Source: an uncultured Actinomycetes bacterium
GTDB lineage: Bacteria; Actinomycetota; Acidimicrobiia; IMCC26256; PALSA-555
Direction of reading: 5' to 3'
Length of the DNA: 8,136 nucleotides
NCBI GenBank assembly: GCA_937927875.1
Contig: CALEYV010000149.1
Coordinates: 1-8,136, forward strand
A program made the translations under genes and the position numbers. A model generated the notes under the pieces. That model had not been told where the DNA came from and did no database searches. It saw nothing but the letters and a program-made list of their open reading frames with translations. Each line of letters begins with the position of its first letter. Positions within the stretch are counted from its first letter, which is position 1. Of the stretch, positions 1-6,653 are shown one piece after another.

Positions 1-406
1 CCTCGCTCGCGTCGCCGCCCTCGTCCCCCTCGCCGCGCTCCTGGACCTGCACGTAGGCGACGCGCAGCTGCGCGAGCGCGTCGCGCAGCGGCTCGGCGTG
101 GCGCTCGAGCCGGTCGCCGAGCGCGTCGACGATCGCGGCGACGGCGTCGATCGCCAGCGCCGCCTCCGCCAGGCGCGGCGGCTGGTCGTCACCGGGCACC
201 AGGTGCAGCACCGCGATCTGCCACAGCCCGATGACGTGGTTGGCGATGAGATCGACGACCGGCGTCGCCGCCAGCTCGGCGCGGACTCGGCGGAGCTCGG
301 CCGCGACCGCGGCCTCGTCGAGCTCCTCGTCGCCGCCCCCGCCGCCGCGGTCGTCCGAGCCCGGCTCGGGCTCGTGCTCTCCAGAGGGTGTCCAGATGGT
401 GCTCAC
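1..406 (-). CDS. DUF1844 domain protein (3' end outside window)
   Basis: The minus strand is open from GTG at 406 to the window edge, giving 135 residues without a stop. The protein begins MSTIWTPSGEHEPEPGSDD, has an acidic Gly-rich linker (about residues 16-31), then a helical domain at about residues 46-118. That domain carries TPVVDLIANHVIGLWQIAV, a run EAALAIDAVAAIVDALGDRL and the ending LAQLRVAYVQVQ. This pattern is typical of DUF1844 proteins, which in actinobacteria commonly lie divergent to infC. An acidic tail begins before the edge. The function of the family is not known to me and I assign none. No Shine-Dalgarno sequence precedes the GTG; a -10-like CACGAT ends 6 nt upstream, so translation may be leaderless (inference). 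The start is supported by the typical N-terminal STIWTP sequence. The plus-strand frames across this gene are shadows. Confidence 0.85.
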   Translation of the reverse strand, partial: MSTIWTPSGEHEPEPGSDDRGGGGGDEELDEAAVAAELRRVRAELAATPVVDLIANHVIGLWQIAVLHLVPGDDQPPRLAEAALAIDAVAAIVDALGDRLERHAEPLRDALAQLRVAYVQVQERGEGDEGGDASE

Positions 407-411
407 ACTGG

Positions 412-418
412 TATCGTG
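412..418. promoter_or_regulatory. Candidate divergent -10 elements for infC (+) and the DUF1844 gene (-)
   Basis: TATCGT at 412-417 on the plus strand fits the actinobacterial TANNNT -10 pattern and would start transcription near 424, giving an infC leader of about 195 nt. On the minus strand, CACGAT at 418-413 keeps the key A and T positions and ends 6 nt before the GTG start at 406, as expected for a leaderless transcript. The -35 matches are weak on both strands (TGTCCA at 389-394 on plus; TTCCCA at 442-437 on minus). This is inference from spacing and consensus only. Confidence 0.3.
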
Positions 419-435
419 GCCGGGCGACAACCGAT

Positions 436-479
436 GTGGGAAGCGGGACCGAGCAGCGCCGCTGCATGGCGGTCCCCAC
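436..479 (+). promoter_or_regulatory. Leader hairpin 1 upstream of infC
   Basis: Nested inverted repeats: GTGGG (436-440) can pair with CCCAC (475-479), GGGACCG (445-451) with CGGTCCC (470-476), and GCAGC (453-457) with GCTGC (461-465). The first two pairings compete for one or two bases at 475-476. Together they form a long imperfect hairpin near the 5' end of the predicted infC leader. Two weaker inverted repeats follow: GGCCC/GGGCC at 492-505 and CCCGG/CCGGG at 516-539. Some pairing is expected by chance at this GC content. Confidence 0.35.
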
Positions 480-559
480 CCGGCCGGCGGTGGCCCCTGC
501 GGGCCGAGCACCGAGCCCGGGTCCGCTCTCCGAGCCGGGACTTTGGCCCCGACCCCGGT

Positions 560-588
560 GATGGCGGACGCTTCCTGCGTCCGCCATC
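560..588 (+). promoter_or_regulatory. infC: Strong 12-bp hairpin in the infC leader
   Basis: Bases 560-571 and 577-588 are perfect reverse complements (arm GATGGCGGACGC) around the 5-nt loop TTCCT. It is the most stable simple stem-loop I see in the window and ends 19 nt before the infC ribosome binding site. No T-run follows, so it is not a typical intrinsic terminator. It could be a regulatory element of the infC-rpmI-rplT leader; leader control of this operon is known in other bacteria. An upstream copy of one arm, ATGGCGG at 466-472, could pair with CCGCCAT at 581-587 instead and so compete with this stem. Confidence 0.5.
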
Positions 589-607
589 TGCGCGTCCGGC
601 GACTATC

Positions 608-616
608 GAGGTGATC
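608..616 (+). promoter_or_regulatory. infC: Extended Shine-Dalgarno sequence that decides the infC start
   Basis: GAGGTGATC is a 9-nt uninterrupted complement of the conserved 16S rRNA 3' end (GAUCACCUC). Seven bases separate its GAGG core from ATA at 619. It is the strongest ribosome binding site seen here and supports ATA as the infC start codon. The GTG inside it (611-613) opens only a four-codon frame ending at TAG 620-622. Confidence 0.75.
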
Positions 617-618
617 AC

Positions 619-1263
619 ATAGCCACAGACGAGACCAGGACCAACGAGCGGATCCGGGCCCGCGAGGTGCGGCTCATCGGCGACGACGGTGAGCAGCTCG
701 GCGTGAAGCCCCTCCCGGAGGCGCTCAGCATCGCCCGGTCCCGGGAGCTCGACCTCGTCGAGGTCGCTCCGAACGCCGACCCGCCGGTCTGTCGGCTCAT
801 GGACTTCAAGCGCTACGAGTACGAGCAGCAGCAGCGGCGCAAGGAGTCCCGCAAGAAGGCGACCCAGGTCGTCATCAAGGAGATGAAGTTCCGGCCCAAG
901 ATCGACGTCCACGACTACACGACGAAGATGCGCCACGTCGAGCGCTTCCTCGCTGAAGGCAACAAGGTGAAGCTGACCATCATGTTCCGGGGCCGGGAGA
1001 TGGCCCACCCCGAGCTCGGCCTGCGCATCCTCGAGCGCATCGCCGACGAGGTCAGCGGCGTCGCGATGGTCGAGTCGGCGCCGCGCCAGGACGGCCGCAA
1101 CATGACGATGGTGCTGCACCCGCTGAAGCGACCGGCCGCCGGCCGGGGTGGTGACGGCGGCGCCGCCAAGGATGGTCGCCGGGCTCCGAAGCCGCGCCCG
1201 CCCGCACCGAACGAGGCGCCCGAGCCCGCCGCCGTCCAGGCCAGCCCGGCCGAGGAGTCCTGA
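619..1263 (+). CDS. infC: Translation initiation factor IF-3, ATA start
   Basis: IF3 binds the 30S subunit, prevents premature 50S joining and rejects non-standard start codons and incorrect initiator tRNA. From 619 the protein has 214 residues. The N-domain (about 1-75) holds [39 protein letters not shown] and the [14 protein letters not shown] linker. The C-domain (about 84-168) holds [26 protein letters not shown] and [11 protein letters not shown] 46-residue Pro/Ala-rich tail follows. The start is unusual: an in-frame stop lies at 559-561, and no ATG, GTG or TTG occurs between it and GTG 667. Starting at 667 would delete the conserved TNERIRARE segment. ATA at 619 has a 9-nt Shine-Dalgarno match at ideal spacing and matches the usual IF3 N-terminus. 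ATC at 586 is in frame but inside the hairpin. The gene overlaps rpmI by one base (TGATG). Confidence 0.93.
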   Translation: MATDETRTNERIRAREVRLIGDDGEQLGVKPLPEALSIARSRELDLVEVAPNADPPVCRLMDFKRYEYEQQQRRKESRKKATQVVIKEMKFRPKIDVHDYTTKMRHVERFLAEGNKVKLTIMFRGREMAHPELGLRILERIADEVSGVAMVESAPRQDGRNMTMVLHPLKRPAAGRGGDGGAAKDGRRAPKPRPPAPNEAPEPAAVQASPAEES

Positions 1264-1460
1264 TGCCGAAGCAGAAGACCCACCGCGGCGCCGCCAAGCG
1301 GTTCCGGATCACCGGCACCGGCAAGATCCGGCGTCGCAAGGCCTACCGCTCGCACCTGCTCGAGAAGAAGTCGAGTCGCCGCACCCGCCGGCTCGGGCGC
1401 ATCGTCGAGGTCACCGGGGGCGACAAGAAGCACGTGGAGCGCCTCCTCGGGCGCGCGTAG
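1263..1460 (+). CDS. rpmI: 50S ribosomal protein L35 (bL35)
   Basis: This gives a 65-residue, strongly basic protein, the usual length for bL35. It has the family opening [20 protein letters not shown], the basic [20 protein letters not shown] stretch, and a C-terminal part where a leucine and glycine are followed by Arg-Ile-Val. bL35 is a structural protein of the large ribosomal subunit. The ATG shares one base with the infC stop, and GAGGAG at 1252-1257 lies 5 nt before it, so the gene has its own binding site inside infC as well as likely translational coupling. The stop codon falls in the loop end of a 7-bp GC hairpin (1450-1466). Confidence 0.97.
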   Translation: MPKQKTHRGAAKRFRITGTGKIRRRKAYRSHLLEKKSSRRTRRLGRIVEVTGGDKKHVERLLGRA

Positions 1461-1466
1461 CGCGCC
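1450..1466 (+). promoter_or_regulatory. Small GC hairpin spanning the rpmI stop codon
   Basis: GGCGCGC (1450-1456) and GCGCGCC (1460-1466) are perfect complements around a GTA triloop, with the rpmI TAG at 1458-1460. It sits in the only real gap of the operon, just upstream of rplT. There is no T-run, so it is not a standard terminator. It may be chance given the GC-rich, self-complementary sequence. Confidence 0.25.
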
Positions 1467-1498
1467 GGGAGCTCGACCGATCACCGACGGGAGCAGTC

Positions 1499-1861
1499 AT
1501 GGCACGAGGCAAGCGGGCCGTCCACAGCAAGAAGCGGCGCCGCCGGATCCTCGAGGCGGCCGAGGGCTACTCGGGGTCGCGCAGCCGGCACCGCCGCAAG
1601 GCGACCGAGCAGCTGCTGCACTCGGGCCAGTACGCGTACCGGGACCGCCGGGCCCGCAAGGGCCAATTCCGGCGGCTCTGGATCGTGCGCATCAACGCCG
1701 CCTGCCGCGACCACGAGATCTCGTACTCGCGGTTCGTGGCCGGCCTGAAGGCGGCCGACATCGAGGTCGACCGCAAGATCCTGGCCGACCTGGCCGTGCG
1801 CGACTCGGCCGCGTTCGGGGCTCTCGTGGCCGAGGCCAGGGCGGCGCTCGAGGCCGCTTGA
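1499..1861 (+). CDS. rplT: 50S ribosomal protein L20 (bL20)
   Basis: The 120-residue basic protein matches the usual bL20 length. It opens [20 protein letters not shown] and continues with the [20 protein letters not shown] region, [20 protein letters not shown] and [20 protein letters not shown], all strongly conserved in the family. bL20 binds 23S rRNA early in 50S assembly, and in some bacteria also represses its own operon by binding the leader. The ATG at 1499 follows GGGAG (1489-1493) with 5-nt spacing. This is the only gene of the operon that does not overlap its upstream neighbour (38-nt gap after rpmI). Its stop overlaps the TTG start of the methyltransferase gene. Confidence 0.97.
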   Translation: MARGKRAVHSKKRRRRILEAAEGYSGSRSRHRRKATEQLLHSGQYAYRDRRARKGQFRRLWIVRINAACRDHEISYSRFVAGLKAADIEVDRKILADLAVRDSAAFGALVAEARAALEAA

Positions 1862-2682
1862 CGGCCCACGAGCTGGGGGCCCGCCACCCGCGGGTCCAGC
1901 GTCTGCGGGCGCTGAACCGCGACCGCCACGCCCGCGCCACCGAGCACGCCTTCGTCCTCGAGGGGCCGCGGCTCGTGACCGCCGCCCTCGACCGCGACGC
2001 GCCGCTCGAGGGCGTCTACCTCGGCTACCGGGCCCGGCCCGCGTTCGGCCCCCTCGTCGAGCGCCTCGAGCGCGCCGCCGTCCCCGTCCACGAGCTCCGG
2101 GAGGGCGTGCTCGAGAAGGTCGGCGCGACCCGGACCCCGCAGCCGGTGCTCGCGGTCGCGCCGGTCCGTCCCGCCGCGCTGGACGCGCTCCCGGCGCGCG
2201 GCGACGTCGTCGTCGCGGTGGCGGTCGCCGACCCCGGCAACCTCGGGACCATCCTCCGCAGCGCCGAGGCGGCGGGCGCGACGGCGGTGGTCGTCGCCGA
2301 CGAGAGCGTCGATCCCTACAACCCGAAGGCGGTGCGAGCCTCGGCGGGCGCGGTGCTCGGCGTCCCGATCGTCGAGGTCGACGACCCGGTGGCGGCCGTC
2401 GACGCGCTGCGAGCGACCGGGCGCCGCAGCGTCGGCACCGCCGCCCACGGCGGCCAGCCGGTCGGAGCGCTCGACCCCACGGCTCCGGTCGCGCTGGTCG
2501 TCGGCAACGAGGCGCGCGGCCTCGACGACGCGCTCGCCGCCCAGCTCGACACCGTCGTCACCGTCCCGATGCACGGGGCCGCGGAATCCCTGAACGTGGC
2601 GATGGCCACCACGGTGGTCCTCTTCGACCTCGACCGGCGCCGCACCGGCGCCCGGATCGCCGACGCCGGCGCGACCTCGTGA
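1858..2682 (+). CDS. SpoU/TrmH-family RNA 2'-O-methyltransferase
   Basis: The 274-residue product is a SPOUT-class methyltransferase that transfers a methyl group from S-adenosylmethionine to a ribose 2'-OH of RNA. The N-terminal substrate-binding part (about 1-105) has [12 protein letters not shown] and the [10 protein letters not shown] segment typical of the RlmB/TsnR-like branch. The C-terminal knot domain shows motif 1 [17 protein letters not shown] from residue 125 (Asn and Arg conserved), motif 2 VVGNEARGL (GNE from 216) and motif 3 [15 protein letters not shown] (SLN at 244-246). Family members of this kind act on 23S rRNA or tRNA; the exact target cannot be read here. The start is TTG, overlapping the rplT stop (TTGA), with GAGG at 1850-1853. 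No better start is in frame nearby. It overlaps pheS by 4 nt (GTGA). Confidence 0.92.
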   Translation: MTAHELGARHPRVQRLRALNRDRHARATEHAFVLEGPRLVTAALDRDAPLEGVYLGYRARPAFGPLVERLERAAVPVHELREGVLEKVGATRTPQPVLAVAPVRPAALDALPARGDVVVAVAVADPGNLGTILRSAEAAGATAVVVADESVDPYNPKAVRASAGAVLGVPIVEVDDPVAAVDALRATGRRSVGTAAHGGQPVGALDPTAPVALVVGNEARGLDDALAAQLDTVVTVPMHGAAESLNVAMATTVVLFDLDRRRTGARIADAGATS

Positions 2683-3731
2683 CCCTCGCCGACGAGCAGG
2701 CCCGCCTCGACGCCGCGCTCGACGAGGCGAAGGTCGCGATCCCGAACGCGACGTCGACGGCGGCGCTCGACGACCTCGAGCGCCGCTACACCGGCCGGCG
2801 CTCGTCGGCCGCCGCGGCCGCCACCGAGGGGATCAAGGACCTCCCCGCCGACGACCGGCCGAAGGCCGGCAAGGCGGTGCACGAGTTCAAGGCCGCGGTC
2901 GCGGCGCTCGTCACCGCCCGCCGGGCCGAGGTGGCCGCCGAGGAAGCGGCCGGCGCCGCCACCCGGGACCGGGTCGACCCGACCATCGGTGGCCACGCCC
3001 GGCGCCGGGGCCACCTGCACCTCGTCACCCAGACCCGCCGCGAGCTCGAGGACATCTTCATCGGCCTCGGCTACCGGGTCGCCGAGGGCCCCGAGGTCGA
3101 GGACGACTGGCACAACTTCGAGGCCCTGAACATCCCGCCCGCGCACCCGGCCCGCTCCATGCAGGACACGATCTACGTGCGGCTCGGCGAGCCCGAGCAG
3201 GTGATGCTGCGCACCCACACCTCGCCGGTGCAGATCCGCACCATGGAGTCCCAGCCGCCCCCCATCTACGTCGTCGCGCCCGGGCGCACCTACCGCAACG
3301 AGACGCTCGACGCCCGCCACTCGCCGGTGTTCCACCAGCTCGAGGGCCTCGCCGTCGACCGGGACATCACGATGGCCGACCTGTTCGGCACCATCGAGAC
3401 GTTCGCCCGGGAGCTGTTCGACGACCCGACCATCCGCACCCGGTTCCGGTCCGACTACTTCCCGTACACCGAGCCGTCGGCCGAGCTCGCGGTCAGCTGC
3501 GTGTTCTGCCACGGCGAGGGCTGCCGGGTCTGCTCCCACACCGGCTGGATCGAGCTGGGCGGCTGCGGCATGGTCGACCCGAACGTCTTCCAGGCGGTCG
3601 GGATCGACCCCGAGGCGTGGCAGGGGTTCGCGTTCGGCTTCGGCCTCGAGCGCCTCGCCATGATCCGCTACGGCATCGACGAGATCCGCACCTTCGTCGA
3701 CAACGACGTCCGCTTCCTCGAGCAGTACTGA
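2679..3731 (+). CDS. pheS: Phenylalanyl-tRNA synthetase alpha subunit
   Basis: PheS is the catalytic subunit of the cytoplasmic (alpha-beta)2 enzyme that joins phenylalanine to tRNA-Phe using ATP. The 350-residue product has an N-terminal Ala/Glu-rich coiled-coil arm (about 1-95) that in the family contacts tRNA. The class II core follows: NIPPAHPARSMQDTIYVR (DTIY from 163), LRTHTSPVQIRTM, motif 2 TYRNETLDARHSPVFHQLEG (from about 204) and motif 3 GFAFGFGLERLAMIRYGID (Glu-Arg at 324-325). A four-cysteine cluster, C274-x2-C277-x4-C282-x2-C285, precedes GWIELGGCGMVDPNVF; similar clusters occur in other bacterial PheS proteins such as that of Bacillus, so this is not novel. GTG at 2679 overlaps the methyltransferase stop and has no clear Shine-Dalgarno sequence, suggesting coupled translation. 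The stop shares one base with pheT. Confidence 0.97.
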   Translation: MTLADEQARLDAALDEAKVAIPNATSTAALDDLERRYTGRRSSAAAAATEGIKDLPADDRPKAGKAVHEFKAAVAALVTARRAEVAAEEAAGAATRDRVDPTIGGHARRRGHLHLVTQTRRELEDIFIGLGYRVAEGPEVEDDWHNFEALNIPPAHPARSMQDTIYVRLGEPEQVMLRTHTSPVQIRTMESQPPPIYVVAPGRTYRNETLDARHSPVFHQLEGLAVDRDITMADLFGTIETFARELFDDPTIRTRFRSDYFPYTEPSAELAVSCVFCHGEGCRVCSHTGWIELGGCGMVDPNVFQAVGIDPEAWQGFAFGFGLERLAMIRYGIDEIRTFVDNDVRFLEQY

Positions 3732-6109
3732 TGCGCGCCCCGCTGTCGTGGATCCGCGAGTTCACACCCCTCGACGCGCCGGTCGACGACATCGAGGCGG
3801 CCCTGAACCGGGTCGGCCTCGAGGTCGAGGGCGTCGAGCAGCCCGGGCTCGAGATCGTGGGCGTGCGGGCGGCCCGGGTCGTCGACGTCGTCAAGCACCC
3901 GAACGCCGACCGGCTCACCCTGGTCGACCTCGACACCGGCGACGGCGCGGCGCGCGTCGTGTGCGGCGCGACCAACGTCCACGCCGGCATGCTCGCCCCG
4001 TACGCGCCCGCCGGGGCCACGCTGCCGGGCGGGATCACCCTCGAGCGCCGCCCCATCAAGGGCGAGGTGTCGGACGGGATGCTGCTGTCGCCGCGCGAGC
4101 TCGGGCTCGGCGACGACCACTCTGGGATCATGGACCTCGACGCCAGCATCGCCCCCGGCACCGACGTGCGGGAGGCGCTGGGCCTCGACGACGTGATCTT
4201 CGACATCTCGGTCACGCCCAACCGCCCCGACGCCATGTGCGTGGTCGGCGTGGCCCGCGAGCTCGCGGCCGCGTTCCGCCTGCCGCTCGAGATCCCGGTA
4301 CCGGCCGCCCCGACCGGCGACGAGGACCGCCCCATCGGGGTCGTGCTCGAGGCGCCGGACCGCTGCCCCCGCTACCTCGGCCGCGTCGCCGCCGTCACGA
4401 TGGGCCCGTCGCCGGCGTGGCTCAGCCAGCGGCTCGTGAAGGCCGGGCTGCGGCCGATCAGCAACGTCGTCGACGTGACGAACTACGTGCTCCTCGAGCG
4501 CAACCAGCCGCTGCACGCCTTCGACCTCGACCGGCTCGCCGGTCCCGGGATCGTCGTGCGGCTCGCCGAGCCGGGGGAGCGCATGACGACGCTCGACGGC
4601 GTCGAGCGCGTCCTCGCCCCGGAGGACCTGCTCATCTGCGACGCGGACCGCCGGCCGCAGGCCATCGCCGGGATCATGGGCGGCGGCGACTCCGAGGTCT
4701 CCGACCGGACCCGGGCCATCCTGCTCGAGTCGGCCTACTTCGAGGCGATGGGCATCGCCCGGACCTCGAAGCGGCTGAAGCTGCGCTCCGAGTCGAGCGC
4801 CCGGTTCGAGCGCGGCACCGACCCCGAGGGGGTGCCCACCGCCGCCGAGCGGGCCATGGAGCTCCTCGCCGCCACCGCGGCCGCCGTCGTCGCCCCGAGC
4901 GCCGTCGACCAGTACCCCCGCCCGGTCACGCGGCCGCGCATCCAGCTCCGCACCAGCCGCGTGAACCGCATCCTCGGGACGGCGCTCGACGACCAGACCG
5001 TCCTCGACTCGCTCCGACCGCTCGACATCCAGGTCACGGGGACCGGCGACGAGATCGTCGCCGCGCCGCCCACGTTCCGCCCCGACCTCGAGCGCGAGGT
5101 CGATCTCATCGAGGAAGTCGCGCGACGGGTCGGGTTCGACAGCATCGGCCGCACCGTGGCGCGGCCCCAGGAGCAGATCGGCGGCCTGAGCCACAGCCAG
5201 CGGGACCGGCGCGTCCTCGCCGACGCGCTCGTCGGGGTCGGCTGCGCCGAGACGGCCACCGTCCCGATGGTGGCGCCGGACGCCCTCGCCGACTTCGGGA
5301 TCGGCGACACGGTCGAGGTCGCGAACCCGCTCCGGTCCGAGGAGTCGGTGCTGCGGGCCTCGCTCCTGCCCGGCCTGCTGGCGGTCGCGGCGACCAACGC
5401 GGCTCGCGGTCGCCCGGACCTGGCGCTCTTCGAGCTGGGAACGGTGTTCTTCTCGCCGCCGGCGGGGGCGATCCATCCCGTCGAGCGGACCCACGTCGCG
5501 GCGCTGCTGACCGGGACGGTGCGGCGGCGCCCGGTCGAGCCCGACCGCGCCGTCGACGTGCACGACGCGGTCGACCTGATGACGCTGCTCGCCGACGCGC
5601 TCGAGCTGGCCGACTACGTCGTCGAGCCGGAGGCCATCCCCGGGTACCACCCCGGGCGCGGGGCCCGGCTCAGCGCCGGCGCTCGGGTGGTCGCCCACGC
5701 CGGGCAGCTCGGGGAGGGTCCGCTGGCCCGGTTCGGGCTCGAGGGTCCCACGGTCGCGGTCGAGGCCGACGTGGAGGCCCTGCGGGCCTCACCGCGGCGC
5801 GACCGGGCGTTCCGCGTGCCGTCCCCGTTCCCGCCGTCCGAGATCGACCTCGCGTTCGTCGTGAGCGAGGAGGTCCCGGCCGGCGCCATCGTCAGCACGC
5901 TGCGGGACGCGCTCGGCACGACGGTGGAGGACGTGCGCCTCTTCGACGAGTTCCGGTCCGAGCAGCTCGGTCCGGGCCAGCGGAGCCTGGCCTTCACGGT
6001 GCGGCTGCGCGCGCCGGACCGGACGCTCACCCAGGCCGACGTCGCGGCGCTGCGCCAGCGCGGGATCGATGCCGTCGTCGAGCGGCACCACGCCACGCTC
6101 CGCGCCTGA
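3731..6109 (+). CDS. pheT: Phenylalanyl-tRNA synthetase beta subunit
   Basis: PheT is the large non-catalytic subunit; it recognises tRNA-Phe and edits mischarged Tyr-tRNA-Phe. The 792-residue product has the usual long bacterial architecture. It starts MRAPLSWIREFTPLDAPVDD, then has an EMAP-II-like OB domain (about 40-150, with HPNADRLTLVDLD and VVCGATNV). The B3/B4 editing domain (about 205-400) contains RPISNVVDVTNYV from 241, NQPLHAFDLDRL and SESSARFERGTDPEG from 353. A B5 domain (about 403-475) ends FRPDLEREVDLIEEVAR. A catalytic-like domain follows, with the FDX-ACB anticodon-binding fold at the C-terminus (about 695-792, PFPPSEIDLAFVV and VRLFDEFRSEQLGPGQRSL). The ATG overlaps the pheS stop (TGATG), so translation is probably coupled. 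Long open frames on both strands here are GC-driven shadows. Confidence 0.97.
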   Translation: MRAPLSWIREFTPLDAPVDDIEAALNRVGLEVEGVEQPGLEIVGVRAARVVDVVKHPNADRLTLVDLDTGDGAARVVCGATNVHAGMLAPYAPAGATLPGGITLERRPIKGEVSDGMLLSPRELGLGDDHSGIMDLDASIAPGTDVREALGLDDVIFDISVTPNRPDAMCVVGVARELAAAFRLPLEIPVPAAPTGDEDRPIGVVLEAPDRCPRYLGRVAAVTMGPSPAWLSQRLVKAGLRPISNVVDVTNYVLLERNQPLHAFDLDRLAGPGIVVRLAEPGERMTTLDGVERVLAPEDLLICDADRRPQAIAGIMGGGDSEVSDRTRAILLESAYFEAMGIARTSKRLKLRSESSARFERGTDPEGVPTAAERAMELLAATAAAVVAPSAVDQYPRPVTRPRIQLRTSRVNRILGTALDDQTVLDSLRPLDIQVTGTGDEIVAAPPTFRPDLEREVDLIEEVARRVGFDSIGRTVARPQEQIGGLSHSQRDRRVLADALVGVGCAETATVPMVAPDALADFGIGDTVEVANPLRSEESVLRASLLPGLLAVAATNAARGRPDLALFELGTVFFSPPAGAIHPVERTHVAALLTGTVRRRPVEPDRAVDVHDAVDLMTLLADALELADYVVEPEAIPGYHPGRGARLSAGARVVAHAGQLGEGPLARFGLEGPTVAVEADVEALRASPRRDRAFRVPSPFPPSEIDLAFVVSEEVPAGAIVSTLRDALGTTVEDVRLFDEFRSEQLGPGQRSLAFTVRLRAPDRTLTQADVAALRQRGIDAVVERHHATLRA

Positions 6110-6127
6110 CCCGACCAGGCCGTCAGG
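6105..6127. terminator. Weak candidate terminator between convergent pheT and DinB genes
   Basis: CCTGAC (6105-6110, including the pheT stop) and GTCAGG (6122-6127) form a perfect 6-bp inverted repeat around 11 nt, in the 24-nt gap between convergent genes. There is no T-run on either strand. The position is right for a two-way terminator, but the structure is weak. Confidence 0.2.
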
Positions 6128-6133
6128 GACCGC

Positions 6134-6647
6134 TCAGCGACCCGTCCGACCGTCCAGGAGCTCCCGGGTGATGTCCAGGTGCCCGACGTGGCGCGCCGTC
6201 TCCTCGAGCACGTGGACCACGATCCAGCGCAGCGTGGACGGCCGGCGCTCGGAGGCCGCCGGGAGGTCGAACGACGACGCGGCGTCGAGCACGGCGTCGG
6301 TGGCCGCGGTCTCGGCTCGGTAGAACGCGACCACCTCGGCCATCGACCAGCCCTCGGGCACCTCGAACATGTGGTCGCGCCACGACATCTCCATGGCCTC
6401 GCCGGCGAAGAAGACGCGGAGCCAGAGCCGCTCCATGTAGCCGAGGTGCACGACGATCGCGCCGAGCGAGTTCGCGGTGGGGGCCGGCCTCCAGCGCAGC
6501 TGGTCGTCGTCCGAGGTCCTCGAGCTTGAAGATCGCGCTCTCGCGCAGGTGGGTGAGCCACGCGCGCGCCATCGTCATCTCCTCCGCCGGCGCCGCCTCG
6601 TCCGGTCGGGCCACTCGGAGCTCGGGGCGCGCCTCGGGGGGAGCCAC
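6134..6647 (-). pseudogene. DinB/DUF664-family protein gene, frameshifted
   Basis: DinB-like proteins are four-helix bundles with a His metal site; some actinobacterial members are thiol-dependent transferases, but no activity can be assigned here. The C-terminal 125 residues are in one frame: DQLRWRPAPTANSLGAIVVH, LGYMERLWLRVFFAGE and the ending EETARHVGHLDITRELLDG, which hold the expected His positions. The N-terminal helix (ARAWLTHLRESAIFKLEDL) is in another frame. Removing one G of the GG at 6511-6512 joins the two as KLEDLDDDQLRWRP and gives 170 residues, a normal family length. The downstream frame has no ATG, GTG or TTG between a TGA at 6577-6575 and GTG 6451, so it has no start that would keep the family's N-terminal half. 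The start may be leaderless GTG 6647. ATG 6572 is an alternative, with GGAGGAG at 6585-6579, but the family's first helix seems to begin upstream of it. The break may be real or a sequencing error. Confidence 0.75.
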
Positions 6648-6653
6648 GCGGTG

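Noticed and set aside
560..588. The 12-bp hairpin as an intrinsic terminator
   Set aside because: No T-run follows the stem on the plus strand, and it lies inside the expected leader of an essential operon.
98..622. 174-codon plus-strand open frame before infC
   Set aside because: It runs antisense to the DUF1844 gene, is Arg-rich low-complexity sequence and resembles no family; its end only overlaps the infC start region.
403..1119. 238-codon minus-strand open frame over infC
   Set aside because: It is antisense to infC with no family resemblance; the DUF1844 gene uses another frame.
667..1263. infC starting at GTG 667
   Set aside because: It would remove the conserved IF3 N-terminal segment TNERIRARE, which is encoded in frame upstream and preceded by a perfect Shine-Dalgarno sequence before ATA 619.
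1567..2574. 335-codon minus-strand open frame over rplT and the methyltransferase gene
   Set aside because: It is antisense to two well-supported genes and its composition is that of a shadow frame.
3498..3533. Four-cysteine cluster in PheS as a novel zinc domain
   Set aside because: Comparable cysteine clusters at this place are known in other bacterial PheS proteins, so it is family-typical.
3668..5698. 676-codon minus-strand open frame over pheT
   Set aside because: It is an antisense shadow rich in Gly, Arg, Asp, Val and Glu with no recognisable motif.
3748..6171. 807-codon open frame in a second plus-strand frame over pheT
   Set aside because: Extreme Arg/Ala/Pro content shows it is a GC-driven shadow of pheT, whose own frame carries all expected domains.
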